DNA of 64,000 nucleotides from Nageia nagi (Eukaryota > Pinophyta), in assembly GCA_050084985.1 (NCBI GenBank), contig JBITNC010000001.1, positions 208,258,001 through 208,322,000 of the forward strand, given 5' to 3'. The notes beneath the pieces are model-generated. The model made no database searches. It was not told the DNA's origin and saw only the letters and a program-made list of their open reading frames with translations. The translations under genes were made by a program, and so were the position numbers. Every line of letters begins with the position of its first letter. Positions within the stretch are counted from its first letter, which is position 1. Below, in pieces: positions 11,680 to 23,889 of this stretch.

Positions 11680-12530
11680 ATATCCTTTGATTAGCATAGA
11701 TTTATTTACTTTAGCAATGTTTATCATATAGTTGCATATTAGGCTAATCCTATCTTAGATCTTAGATTTTAGGTTAGGTTTTTGTCTAAAAAATTTGTAC
11801 CCACATATTTATTTATCATTATTTAGCATAGCCATGGTGAATTAACATTATGGGCATATTTGTTTATGATTAATTATCATAATTGATCATCACATTTTCA
11901 TACTTAGGATTTAAATTTATTCATAACCTATGATTTATTAAGATCCATTGTAGTTACATCTTTATCCATAATTGAATATACCATCTTGGTTCTTTTAGAA
12001 TAATCATTGTGTAGAAAATCTTGGGTGTTGATCATAGCATATACTTTATATTTAGATCATTATGCTGGCTATTTGTTGCGTGTTTATAATTCTTTTTCCT
12101 TGAATAATTTAGCTTATCAATTTTTATCATTTCTATCATATCTTGCTTTTTTTTCTAGCATACAAAGCATATCAAAGAGAATATAATCTTAGCATTAGCA
12201 AAAGAGCATATTACATACAGTGGTATATTTTATTATCTTATGATCATTCATTTGATTATGGACAATGATAGGATTTATCCCTACCTTGAGTGGTTCCAAG
12301 GTCTTAAAGACTTAGGATTAAAGGTTTACATTAAAATCATTTGTTTTATAGGTGTTCCATAGATATCCAAGAAACAATCACATTAAGTGCACCTAATCTT
12401 TCATCCCCATCATTTTTATTCTAACACAAGATAAACTCTAACAAAATCTTTATAAGTAACTATATAGATCTTGAGGTTTTATTATGGATTGTACCCTAAC
12501 ATCTAATTGTGTAGGATTTAGATACTTACA
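11675..12530 (+). mobile_element. Element B, right half of its LTR
   Basis: Diverged match to the last ~710 bp of A's LTR. Shared blocks include the gcatagatttatttac region, a stretch like accatcttggttcttttagaa, and the end gatacttaca. Downstream, aaatgttaatcatagtgggacc matches A's leader (aaatgacaatcatgatgggacc at 5071), so this was B's 5' LTR followed by its interior, not a solo LTR. Confidence 0.72.
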
Positions 12531-14160
12531 AAATGTTAATCATAGTGGGACCTTGATTCATTGAGATCTTGAGGAGTTTCTAAACCCTATTTTGATCTTT
12601 CATGATTTCTTATTTAGATCCTCCCTTTGTTTTTTTGATGAGTTCAAGTCTCTAACTTTTTTTGTATTTTTTAGGGACACGTCTCAAAGATGATCATAGT
12701 TAAATTTGTAAAACTTGAAGGTTTTATGCTCAAATATTTTTGATCATTTTGTATCATAATGATTGGGTTTGATCGGATAGTCGATTACATTTACTATCTA
12801 GATGGTTAAATGATCCTAAATAGTGGGTTCTTAGAAGATAATTATGTTTTATTAAAATTATTTGAGCCTTTATTTTAGATCAAATTTCATTGAAATTCAT
12901 TAAGTCAAAGTCTATAATAAAGGGATAAAAGTCATCTACAAGGTTTTTGGTATTATTTATCACATCCTTGTCATATGATTTTATGCTTATTACAAGATAT
13001 TTTTTTTTAGTATTCATTTTCAAAAATTTATTTGGGTATAACTATGATCATACATATGACTACAAATTGAGTGATAAATTAGCACTAACTTATTGAACTT
13101 ATGTGTATCGATTAATAAAAAAAGAAGCATGAAATACATCTTATCTCAGAAATTACATTACCATTGATTGGAACTAGAGCCTCCCTTTGTATTCTCTAGC
13201 TTAGATTATTTACTCTTTATGCTCATTAGGCTTGCTTTGTATTATTTAAGCCATGGATAATTTAAAGAGCCCTTTTTAAAAACTAACTTGGAAAATTTTA
13301 GGCAAATCATATTTGTAGGTAAGGCAATTTTAAAAAAAATTGTAAAAATTACAAAGGTGAATTTGAAGTTAAAAAAAAATCATATAGATTTTTTTAATGA
13401 ATTTAAAGAGTTTCATTACAGTTTTCTACTAGGCAAAAGTAGTTTGCTATCGAGTGGTAGTAGTATGCTACTAGGTGGTAGAAAAAACTAAAAAACTAAA
13501 TAAACCCTAAAGTAACCCTAAAACCATCTTTTTCTAAAAACACCTAAAAATAAAAATGAGTCAGATTGTGCCTAAAATTGGTATACACATCCCTCTTATA
13601 ATTATCATCTTTAATTTAAAATATTGAGACTCAATGTAATGTGGAGCAAAAGATATTGAAGTTCTAATATATAAAAAAGCCTAAAAATCTGGAGAACATA
13701 AAGCAAAAGCTAATTTTGGGATGCTAGATGGAGGAGTTAACTCCTAAAAATATAATTTTTAGATGGTATGGCATAATTAAGATAAGCTAGATGTAGAGCA
13801 TGCACATGGAGCCATGTTTTAAATTTCAAGGAAAATGAACATCATAATCAAAAGTTATGGATTTGATAAGGTGCATCATACTAAATAGTAGGAGGAAGGC
13901 TTCTACTAGGCAACAACAAGAAAATTAATACAAGGAGGTAGCAAACTGCTACCAAACAATTGGAGTATGCTATTAGGTAATAATAATCTATTACTAGGTA
14001 GTAGCAGTATGCTATCAGATGATAGTTGTAGGTAGAAAAATACCACCAGGTGGTAGCAGGATGCCATCGAATGATAGTAGGTTGCCACCAAGCGATAGAA
14101 GTCTACTACCATGCAGTAGTAGCTTGCTACCATTTGAATGTAGAATGCAGATGTATCAAA
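12531..14160 (+). mobile_element. Element B interior leader
   Basis: The first ~600 bp are weakly similar to A's leader (for example catccttgtcatatgattttatg here and catccttgtcataggatttctat in A near 5530). No coding match was recognised. The 3' part holds the palindromic array at 13905-14135. B's gag, pol and 3' LTR are not visible. Confidence 0.5.
13905..14135. repeat. Array of short self-complementary GGTAGTAGC/GCTACTACC words
   Basis: About nine copies of a ~25-bp unit built from a GGTAGYAGC-type word and its complement. Clear inverted pairs are GGTAGCA-AAC-TGCTACC (13937-13953) and TACCACC-A-GGTGGTA (14041-14055). A separate copy lies at 13439-13485. A minus-strand open frame over the array (13906-14133) is a by-product of the repeat. 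Confidence 0.7.
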
Positions 14161-14611
14161 TTTATTATTTAGAGTAAAGTATTTATATGGGGTAATTTAA
14201 TCAAAATATAAATAATAATTTATAATTTCAAGGTGAAGTTGGCTATTTATTATTTCAAAATATTGGTGATTTAATAAAAATTTAATTTGAAATTTAAATT
14301 TGACTTGACAACTTGGGTTAAAAAAATAAATAAATTTTTTTGGCGACATGGGTATGTTCTAACCCAAAAAGTTTGCCATTTTCCATTTTTTAGAATGTCT
14401 AAAATTAGCTTATTAGCGAATATATTATGGTTAAAATGATCCATGATTTGAGTTAGTGAAAATTATCAATTTTTAGAGGTAGTACCTTATATTATAAAAG
14501 GGAGAATTTGCACTTTATCATCTAGTTGCATCATCATTCTATTTTCATCATTACATTTAACATCATAAATACTAAACTTATATTAGGGTATATGGACTTC
14601 ATACCCACAGT
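14161..14611 (+). other. Unassigned AT-rich stretch with a TATA box
   Basis: Between B and C. TATAAAAGGGAG at 14493 followed by aatttgcacttt resembles the TATA region of B's LTR (3651), so this may be the start of another related LTR cut by element C. No second copy was found to confirm it. Confidence 0.35.
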
Positions 14612-15388
14612 TGTTGCCTCTTAAAAGTGGTCCCTCTAATGTGGCCCCACTTAGGTGTAATATTTACATACATATTTAATCATATTTTATCTTATTATCA
14701 TATATTTCATAGGTTGTGTTCTTATTTTTATGTTAGGTACACTAGGATGTCTTCAACCTTCTTATAAGGGGTCAATTGGTAAAACATCACACCTTATATA
14801 AATGTAAGTATCTCTAAACCAAGGAAAGCATGTCAAGATTATATCTCAATATTCAATACCCTACTCTTAGGTGTTTCTAAATTTCACCTATTGATATTGG
14901 AATATTGTTATCATTCAAGAAATATCTATCATCCATTTCCATGATCATATGCTTGGCTCAACTTATCAATACATCTATTATTACTAATGATTGTTGGTAG
15001 ATCTCATTATACTAAAAAGCTAGCACTCATGTTGAGCTCTTAGAACCTAGTGCCCACACTAAGATCCATTTTTTTATTAGTTGTGAGGTTTGCACATCAA
15101 GGTCATCCCTCTTTGATAAATTTATCTTGCATATATCTAGCTCTAACATAGGTAAGGATACACCAGTATTTATCTTACACTTGATACCATCTCATTAGTG
15201 CATGATTTCATCTTGTATCTTGATATCAATAAGATGCTAGCTCTATTATTACATTGTTATTCTTCATTTCCTAGTATACATGTATGTTTTATTTAGGTTA
15301 AATAGTTTATATATCATATACTTAAAATTTTATATGTATTTAATTCATTTAGGAAAAAACCCTAGGTGTACCAAAATACATATCAACA
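14612..15388 (+). repeat. LTR of element C, copy 1
   Basis: TGTTGCCTC...ATCAACA, 777 bp, aligning with 16888-17702. Shared blocks include ccacttaggtg, gttgtgttcttat and aaagcatgtcaagattatat. Confidence 0.72.
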
Positions 15389-15391
15389 TAT

Positions 15392-15402
15392 TGGCACCCA
15401 CC
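15392..15402 (+). other. Probable primer binding site of element C
   Basis: TGGCACCCACC, 3 nt after the LTR end. It looks like the common TGGCGCC... type with CpG decay. The copy-2 equivalent at 17703 is more decayed (ttaacacctatc). Confidence 0.45.
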
Positions 15403-15539
15403 CATTTATAACATTTATTTCTCTTAATTAGAGTTAGAATAAAAGTGCTTTTGAACTTGCATTAAAAAATTCTACCACAATATCAAACCTATTAAGGTTT
15501 TTATTCACACATTAATTTCCAAAGGTATTTTATATTACT

Positions 15540-16887
15540 AGCAATAAAAATGCAAATATTTTCTATGCATATACTAATCTTCTATCTAAAAAGGCCTACA
15601 AATGAAGAAATATTGATAAACCCAAGGTTGTTCAATGATTGGCGAATTCATACAAAATAACCATCTATAGATGTATAGGGACAGATAACCAAAGATGCTA
15701 GTAAAAGTCCTTCAGATAAAGAGAGATTTATTGGAAGCTCCAATAGTTCAACAAAGACAATAAATCAGAGGGTTCATTCCAACAACAATGGACTTCAAAC
15801 CCTACCAAATCAACAACTTCCTCTTACAACCAAAGAAGAGATCATTGTATGGTTAAGTGAAGAAGAGATATTCAAAAAAATAATAAGTTCTAAAGAAAAC
15901 AAATACAAATTTATCAAATTTTTTGGTGGGCTACTAGTTGAATAAAATGCCTATGTAGTAGATGTACTTGGAGATGAAGAAGTAATGAAGCAAAAAAGAT
16001 TATGGCATTCTAACAAGCATAAGGAGCATGTATCTCATAATAGTATGACTCTTCCTTTAGGAAATACAAATAGGGGATTCTTTGCAAACATGTTTATAGA
16101 TATTGTAAATATTCATCCATTTGTTGTTCTAGATCCTAGTGTGAATGCTCATATCAACATTGGTGCTAACTCTAGCACAAAAATTGAGCCTTAATCAAAA
16201 GTAGGGTACCAATCCCTCTGATCATATTTATGCCATCTATAGAGATAGGAATTCAATAAGAGATCATCAATATGATTCAAAATGTTAGCCAAAACATTAC
16301 CCAACCTACTACATTATAAAACTTGCTTCATTAAGAAGCTTAGGTAGATAATCCAATTTTAGTAAACATCACTACATAAACATTCATACAGGTTAAGCAT
16401 GTTGAAAATTTTGATAAAGGTACAAATATATTAGTTGAATATGAGCATGATATAGAGGATCATGCAAAATATAAAGAGATTAATAAATTTCTTAAAGAGG
16501 CTGATATGCCATACTCAAGTTGATCATGGAAAGATAACAAAATAAAATCTAGATTTCTTCATTCATTAGATGAGCTTGAAGTTACAAACATGATTATACC
16601 ACAAAAAGTAATCTATTATAAAGGTTTGATTCAAAAAGTTCAAGATGATTACAAAAACAAATCATGATTATTTCAACCTAAGAATAAGCAATCAATTTGA
16701 TATCCTATTATAATACAATTAGAGTAGAAATATTAAGAGAAAGATGTTGATAGATTTCTTGCCTAAGCTATGCAGCCCATTTTTGAATGGAATCAAGAAG
16801 AAAATGATATTAAATGTGCATAATTACTAAAGTGCAATAAGGAGAACATGTTGTTTTTACCTCATATTGATAAAGAATAGTTAGTTT
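15540..16887 (+). pseudogene. gag N-terminal relic, element C copy 1
   Basis: Read with frame changes. The longest clean stretch is 15985-16194 (KQKRLWHSNKHKEHV ... GFFANMFIDIVNIHPFVVLD). It matches 18290-18500 of copy 2 codon for codon over much of its length. Then an acidic block with EYEHDIEDHAKYKEINKFLK (~16436-16500) and QAMQPIFEWNQEENDIK (~16765-16815). Gag assignment rests on the continuation seen in copy 2. Confidence 0.6.
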
Positions 16888-17702
16888 TGTTGACACCCAA
16901 AAGTGGTCCCCTCAACATGGTCCCACTTAGGTGAAAATTTACATATGTATCTTAATCATATTTAATCATATTTTAGTCATATCTTAACTTATAATTACAC
17001 ATTTCTCATGTTGTGTTCTTAAATTTTATGTTAGGTACATTGGGATGAATTCAACCAATATTCAAAGGATCAAATGATGATATCATGCCTGATATAAATG
17101 TAAGTATCTTTAACTTGGGAAAAGCATGTCAAGATTATATCTTGATAGTGAATACCCTACTCTTGGTTGTTTCTAAATGCAACCTATTAAGATCAGAATC
17201 TTGTTATCACTTGACTAATTATCATCCATATTCAAAATCATATGCTTGGTTTGACTTATGATCATCTCTTTTATCATTAACCCTTATTAGCAAACCTCAT
17301 CTTTTTTAGAATGTTAGCTTCCATGCTGAAGTGCACACCCACATTGAGTTCATAGAGCCTAAAACTTGAATTTAAATTCTTTTTGCAATTGACCTTGAGT
17401 TTTGCACAATAAGGTCACACTCTTTGATAGTCTTGTCCAATATATTTTCAACCTTGATACAATTAAGGATACATAAGTATTTATCTTATACTTGATTCCT
17501 TTATCTTTAGTTTGTGCATTTATTTTATATCTTGACATCAATATAATTCATCATTCTATTACTACACTACTATACTACTATCATATTCTCTTATTCATGT
17601 ATGTTTATTTGAGTTAATTACATTATATAATCTATACTTAAATATTTATGTATTTAGTTCATTTAGGATAAAACCTTAGGTGTAGCAAAACACATATCAA
17701 CA
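16888..17702 (+). repeat. LTR of element C, copy 2
   Basis: 815 bp, direct repeat of 14612-15388. TG...CA ends. A TATA-like atataaatg at ~17092 is shared with copy 1 (~14798). Confidence 0.72.
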
Positions 17703-17829
17703 TATTAACACCTATCTATTTATGGCTTTTTCTTTCTCTTAATTAGGGTTAAAATAAAAGTTTCTTTCAAACCTACAATTCTACTAAAATATCAAACCTA
17801 TTAAAGGTTTTATTTACACATTAAATTTC

Positions 17830-20480
17830 TAAGGCATTCTTTGTTACTAATAATGAGAATGCACATCATAATACTAATGTTGTAGCAAAGAAAACTCCAA
17901 AAAGAAAAAGATTTGATAGACCAAAGGTGATTTAATGATGAAGTGAGTGAATTCTCACCAAACAACCATCTACTAATGTATGGGAATAGATAACCAAAGA
18001 TGCTACCAAAAGTGCTTCAAATCAAGAGAGTTTCATAGATAGTTTTGATAGTTTGATAAATATAGTAAATTAGAGGTTTCATTAAGATAATATTGGATAC
18101 TAGACTCCACCAAATTAATAGGTTCTTCCTCTAATTGAAGAGGATATCATTGCTTGATTGAGTGATGATGAAGTATTCTAAAAATTCATGGGTTCCAAGG
18201 AGAATAAATACAAGTTTATCAATATTCTTAATGGATTGCTAGTTGAGGAAAAGGCTTATGTAATTGATGTATTTAAGGATAAAGAAGTGGTGAAGCAAAA
18301 TAAGTTATGACATTGTAATATGTACAAGGAGAATATACCTCCTGATGACATGATTCTCACACCTAGTAAGATGAATTTAGGATTCTTTACAAATAGGTCT
18401 ACACCTATGATGAATGTCCACCCATTTATCCTTTCAATACCAATGAGGATGCTCATGTTAGCATCAATGTGAACCCTAGCATGGATTTTGAGCCTTAGAA
18501 GTAACATTTACAATTCCTCTAATGATATCCATGCTATATATAGATCAAATAAATCAAAAAGACATTATCAATTTAATCAATGATATTAGTAAAAAACTTG
18601 CTCAATATACTACATTGCAAGATTTTCTTCATTAGGAAGCTCAGGTTGATAATCCACTTTCTTGAAAATAATGTTGAATAAATAGTTGCACAAATTGAGT
18701 AGAACAAATAGGATGAATAGGTTCCATACTTTAATGAAGATACAAACATATTTGTTGAAGATGAATATAAGAAAGAAGATCTTGTAATGTATGAAGAAAT
18801 CAATAAAATGCTAGTAGAGATTGATACACCATATTTCAATTGGTTAGAAGAAGATGAAAAAATTAGGTCCAAATTTCTCCATTCAAAAAATTATCATGCT
18901 ATTGCAAACATGAGTATTCCTGAAAAGATAAAGTATTATACATGGTTTCTCCAAAAAGTTAAGAATGATTACAAGACCAAGAAAATAATATTTTAGGTTA
19001 AGCACAAACAACCAATTCCATATCTTAGTTTATATCAACAAAAATATTAAGAAGAAGAAGTTGATAAATTACTTGTTCAAGTCATGCAACCCATTGTTAG
19101 GTAGACTCAAGAAGAAAATGATATAAAATATGTAAAAGTCGTAAAGTGTCATAGGAAACACAAGATACACTTGCCTCATACCAATAGAGAATGGTTAGTC
19201 TCAAAAAATTTGTAAAATATCATCTATGATAGAAATGATAAAAAAAGAGCTTTATAAGTACTTAGGCCTAGGTAGCACTTACCAACATTTGAAGAGGGAT
19301 AATATTTAGAACAACCATTAGATAAAAGGGAAACTATTCAACCAATCATACCAATGCCAACTCCAAAACCAACATTACCAATGATAGCTCCAAAAAGAAT
19401 TAAGGTTTTGCAATAGGTCTTGAAAATAGCCAAATTTCAAGGTCTAGGTCCTCAACAAAATGAAGATAACAATCCATTAGGTATGCAAATCAAATCCATG
19501 ATACTACATTCTATAAAAGAGTTGAAGTTTATAAAATTTTATGGTTTTGCCACTCCTTGCCTTCATGTGTGTGTGTTTTTTTTATGAATTTTCCTTAATT
19601 ACAATAGATGAGAAGTTGCATGCAAAGTTATTTCCTTTATATCTAAAAGGAGAATCTATAGAATGGTTTAGCAAGTTACCACATGTTAGAATTAATAATT
19701 TTTCATAATTGAAGATAGTAATTTGTTATCATTATCAAATCCATATTCCTAAGAAGGTTATGTTTAGTGATTTAATGAAGCTAAAGCAAAGAGAAGGACA
19801 ATCCATTAAGAAATTTATCAATGTTTAGAGCAAAAAGGCTAATCATGTTTGTGAAGATGATAACATGAAAATCATGGCCTTCCTTAAGGCACTTCAACTA
19901 AATTATATAGTAGAATATTTTGACTACAGTAAGTTACATCTTGATGAGTTTATATAGGCATTATTAAAAAAAAAAGGTTTAACATCAAATATGGATAATG
20001 GAAACCAAAATCAAAGTAAAAATGAGATAATTCACCTTCACAATCTCAATATCAGTACAAAAAGGAACAATCTCATGAAGCAAAAATAGCATCCAAAGTA
20101 AAATTAGTATAACAACAAATACTAATAGCAAATTAAGTTTGAAAGGTTGATAAAGATGAGAAATCAATATACATAGAATGTCAAAAATTTCTTAGATGAA
20201 AATTCAAACCAATCCATGATGATATTTATGAAGTCATAAGGGCTTTTATCAAGTGAAAGTTATTGGTTCCACCACCTAAGCCTACAAGTTAGCCATTCTT
20301 TAAAGTAGGGGTTACAAAAGAGGGCAAATTAGATAAGTTTTATGAATATCACCAACAATGATGATATATGATAAAGTATTATGTAACATTTCTCAACAAG
20401 ATTTAAGATTTGATCGATCAAAAGAACATGTTTTTTTCTAGAATCTAAATCAAATGATCAGACAAAACCATTATAAAGTC
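17830..20480 (+). pseudogene. gag relic, element C copy 2
   Basis: The N-part matches copy 1, including an open 69-codon stretch at 18787-18996 (EEINKMLVEIDTPYFNWLEE). A second part, broken by many stops, shows the Ty3/gypsy capsid fold: LYLKGESIEWFSKLPHVRI (~19640-19700), KLKQREGQSIKKFI (~19780-19830), KANHVCEDDNMKIMAFLKAL (~19838-19900). Near 20340-20440 FYEYHQQ ... YYVTFLNKI and DLIDQKNMFF mirror the C/H finger followed by LxxxIxxLI that closes the gags of A and D, with Cys residues lost. No intact frame remains. Confidence 0.72.
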
Positions 20481-20639
20481 CTCATCATGAGAAGAAAAAA
20501 AACATGAGCATATTCAATAAGCCATTCTTGAGTTTCATCAAGGTTAAATCTTCAAATATGAGCATCAGCTTTATGAGTAATTTTACCCCAACACAGTAAA
20601 AAGGTACACATTATTACTTTCACTCTTATCATTTATAGT

Positions 20640-21180
20640 TTTCTAATACATATGAAATAGCATAGGTATCTTTATTTTGGTTTTATGGTCAATCTTCCAC
20701 TAGATCCTTGTATTTGCACTAGGATACAATACCCTTATCTATTATCTTAACAACATTGGGTGCATAAGTCAAATGCTAGAAATCAATCCCCCATATCCCT
20801 TTGTAATTCAATGAAAATGTTGAAGGCAACATGTATGCTAGCCTTTACTTAAAATATCCAAAAACCAATAGCTCTTTAAGTTCATCCATAGCATCTTAGG
20901 GGTCATCTCCTATGCCTTTCCATGTGTTATTATCATTTACCTAGAAAAAGCTAGCTAGGTACCTTTTGACAACTTTTTCTTCATGCCCATTTGACACTTT
21001 TTCCAACCTATCCTATTTTGTTTCATCCCAAACCTTTAGGGAAATCCAAATTGATGTTAAAGAGGTTGTATCCAAAGCTTTTTCCTATCTATCATGCTAG
21101 TTCTTGCATTGGGTTCCTTTTCATCTTTCTACCATAGTCAAAACATTTTTATTCCATATTAACCATAGAAATAATATAAA
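20640..21180 (-). pseudogene. Unidentified coding relic downstream of the PMD gene half
   Basis: Minus strand. Long stretches make protein-like sense when stops are taken as decayed Gln or Arg codons: VWDETK, DRLEKVSNGHEEKVVKRYLA, TWKGIGDDP, DELKELLVFGYFK, RLAYMLPSTFSLNYKGIWG, HLTYAPNVVKIIDKGIVS. I do not recognise the family. It may be a 3' exon of the PMD gene or a separate gene. A further open frame at 21193-21378 lies between this part and the coiled-coil part. Confidence 0.4.
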
Positions 21181-21759
21181 CATAATTTTACTTCAAAATT
21201 TTCCTTTAATCCCATTCTTATTACTTAGATCCACTTTTGTCTTAAAAATCCCATAGATATAGACCTGATCAAACCTCAATTTTAGGTTACCAAAATATGA
21301 ATTTCTATTCCTAACTATTATCATTACCCATTCAATTAAAACTAGATCCCATAATTCCTCAAAAACACTAATGCTCACATTGGGTTCCCTTAAATATTTT
21401 ATATATATCTAAGTCTCTTAATGAAGCATTTAGGTCACTCCATTCATAAATAATCTATCATAATACATAATTACACATTAACATGCATTACCTTCACATT
21501 TACCAATTTAAAACAAAATATTATCTAAAATAATTAAGTTATAATAATTCCCTAACATATTTAAAATATAAGTAATAATATATCCTAAATATATTAAATC
21601 AAAAATAGGTGATACATTATCTTTTTCAACCACATACAACCATCCATCCAATCAAGTCCATATCAATTTACTATACTAACACTACTAGTGGTACCATGAT
21701 GACTCTTAACAATCCTAGAATTAGAGATAATCCTACTCAAATTAATCATATTTAACCCA

Positions 21760-22467
21760 ATTTATTTATCTAGTGCTACAAGCTGAGCTTGAAGGTGCCC
21801 CTTCTCATTAGTCAAGTCATATATTTTCTTGTTGTACTTTAGAATTTTGTCCATCATTTCTAGGAAGTTGTTATCTTGAGAAGCCTTATACATCTTCTAT
21901 AATGTCTCCATAGTATGCTCAAAGGTTATTAACTTAACTTTCAAACCATAAATCTCCTTCTCCTTGGTAGCAAACTCCTCCTTTAGGCTTGTCAATGCAT
22001 CCTTAGCCTATTGTCTTATTTCCTTCTTCAATTCTAGGTTCAATTTTATTTTATTTGTAAAATCAAAATAAAGCATACATGTTAGTCATATTATTTTGAA
22101 TAAGTACTAACTTGTAGACACACAAAGAAGTATAATTACTCAGTTCATTCTTTATTTATTATTGGAACTTTGCAATGGGAATCCTAATGGGTGCATCCCA
22201 TCCACTCTTATCCTCTTGATGTAGTGGATCCTCCATTTGCACATCTTGTTCTTCCTCTTCCTCATCATCAGATTCCTCTTCTCTCTTTTTATTAGCTTCA
22301 CCCTCTACAACCTCCACCAAATATGCTCTAAATCATATAAACTAAGTGGATTTGGTCTTACTATAGTCCACCTTGTCAAATATGCCTAGTCAAAAGGAGG
22401 CCCATTAAGCACCTCAACTCCATCATCATCAAAATCACTCCCTGACCTATCATACTAGGGAGGATGC
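21760..22467 (-). pseudogene. Plant mobile domain gene relic, C-terminal half (acidic plus coiled coil)
   Basis: Minus strand, reading from 22467 downward: YDRSGSDFDDDGVEVLNGPP (22455-22395), a Trp-rich stretch ending HIWWRL, a frame change, an acidic block (REEESDDEEEEEQDVQMEDP, 22290-22230), then a heptad-like coiled coil (22060-21765) with LKKEI, SLKEEFATKEKEIYGLKVKL and MMDKILKYNKKIYDLTNEKG. It continues the reading frame of the N-terminal half at 30482-31310. Element D lies between them. PMD proteins (MAIN/MAIL-like) act in gene silencing in host plants, and many copies are carried by transposons (established knowledge). Confidence 0.65.
22464..22467 (+). repeat. Target site duplication of element D, left copy (ATGC)
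   Basis: ATGC, repeated at 30482-30485. With the next base the pair is ATGCT and ATGCC, one C-to-T apart, fitting a 5-bp duplication. LTR ends may be off by 1-2 bp. Confidence 0.6.
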
Positions 22468-23278
22468 TATATATAAATATTTTGAAAATGCAAATAAATA
22501 AATAATTACAAACCCAAGATACTTGTTTCAAGATATAGATAGTAATTTAGACCACATAGAAAAATAGATGAAGAAGATAGCCACTCTAGAATTAGGACAA
22601 CAATACCAATCAAGAACTATAATTTATATACTTACCTTATAAAGTGTACCTAGCATCAGAGGAATATGATATATTTAATGTGTTTTCAACAACAAAATCC
22701 TACTCCAAAAGTTGTGACATGAAATATTTCAAAAATAGGATCATAGGTAGTCTATATGGTGTTTAGAAGAAGCATCGATGATGTATTTAGCATGAATAAG
22801 GAGCACCGATGGTCTTCTTCAGAATGCCTTTTATTCTCAAATCAAGTGAAGTACTTGCATATGGATGTTTCAAATAGATATGTGATGTCAATATAGCATT
22901 AGAATAGCTCATGTAAGGAAGTACACAAACCACAGCCTTGAATGGTGACATTAAGAGACACCTAAAAGATTGCCACCACTAAGACCAGATATGGGATCAT
23001 GTATCTCTTTGATGTGGACTTACTATTAGATCCCTATTTATATAGATAATAATATGACCTACTCCTTAGGTTGGCATGTACCTACATAAATAGGGTTAGC
23101 CCACAATATATAATGATATTCAAATTAACCATTGATATCATAACCATATTCAAAATAAACATTAACATTACGATCATATTCAAGATAAGCATTGATATCA
23201 TTGCATTAAATATTATAGGTGTGTATTAGTGCAAGAAAATGTATTTATTTAAATGCATAAATAAATTTTGTGATAACA
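22468..23278 (-). repeat. 3' LTR of element D
   Basis: Direct repeat of 29662-30481 throughout, for example tgtttcaag..atagatagyaatttagacca, ctctagaattagga, and the shared end taaatgcataaataaatttt. Minus-strand start TGTTATCAC. Confidence 0.85.
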
Positions 23279-23293
23279 TATTTCCCACTTTGG
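23279..23293 (-). promoter_or_regulatory. Polypurine tract of element D
   Basis: On the minus strand CCAAAGTGGGAAATA directly precedes the 3' LTR. Purine-rich with a GTGGGAA core. Confidence 0.5.
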
Positions 23294-23620
23294 ATGAGAA
23301 ATTGATATCACTAGGTGCATTGAGATTTTTCATTCAAAGTACAACCAAGATGTCATAGAAATGAAATATTAGCAAGCATTGATAAGCATAATACCAACAC
23401 TAATCAATATTAATTTCAATAAAGATTATAATATAGAAAAACTTGTAAAAGCTAAATATGGGTTGAGAAAACTCTCTACTATGATAATTTTTAATCTTCC
23501 CCTTGTCATGATATTGATAACACATGATGACATGCTTGACAAACTAACAATATAAGATAGTAACAATGAGACAACATGACATAACAAGATACTAACCATA
23601 ATACAATACATGATAACCCA

Positions 23621-23670
23621 TGGCCACACATGACCACACATGACAACACATGACCACACATGACATACCA
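23621..23670 (+). repeat. 10-bp tandem repeat (TGACCACACA)n
   Basis: Five units in a row, TGGCCACACA, TGACCACACA, TGACAACACA, TGACCACACA, TGACATACCA. It explains the odd Val/Cys/His/Trp minus-strand frame over it. Confidence 0.85.
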
Positions 23671-23889
23671 AGACCTTATTGACAAGAAAACACATGACTT
23701 ATGACAACTTTTACAAACATGAGTGAATAGCATATTGTAGTAGAATGGGAGCTCAACTCTATGCTAAGAGGCTTGCTATAATATGATGAGACCTAAGTTT
23801 TGCATAACTAAAATATAATAGAAGCTAATACTTCACACCAAGTGACATATTGCAACCACATAGGAATCAAACTTTGTAGCATGTATATA

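Larger units (their letters stand above)
14612..16887 (+). mobile_element. Element C, copy 1 (LTR plus 5' gag, truncated)
   Basis: This ~2.3-kb block is repeated, diverged but colinear, from 16888. It has an LTR at 14612-15388, a primer-binding-like site at 15392 and gag sequence to 16887. It ends inside gag (gataaagaatagttagttt) exactly where copy 2's LTR begins; copy 2 continues at that point (aatagagaatggttagtctc, ~19190). Either copy 2 inserted into copy 1, or the pair arose by unequal exchange. The rest of copy 1 is not in the window. Confidence 0.75.
16888..20600 (+). mobile_element. Element C, copy 2 (LTR plus gag, 3' truncated)
   Basis: LTR 16888-17702 (TGTTGACACCC...ATCAACA), then a gag relic to ~20480. 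At about 20600 the element ends against the minus-strand PMD relic. No pol motif and no 3' LTR were found. If the PMD relic (20640-31310, minus) is internal to C, then C would share element D's layout: gag in sense, PMD in antisense. Confidence 0.72.

Noticed and set aside
13906-14133. 75-codon minus-strand frame
   Set aside because: Lies wholly on the GGTAGTAGC array; a repeat artefact.
18256-18872. Minus-strand frames over element C copy 2
   Set aside because: Opposite to the plus-strand gag relic that is colinear with copy 1; shadows.
23426-23733. Minus-strand frames rich in Cys, Val, His and Trp
   Set aside because: Produced by the 10-bp TGACCACACA tandem repeat.
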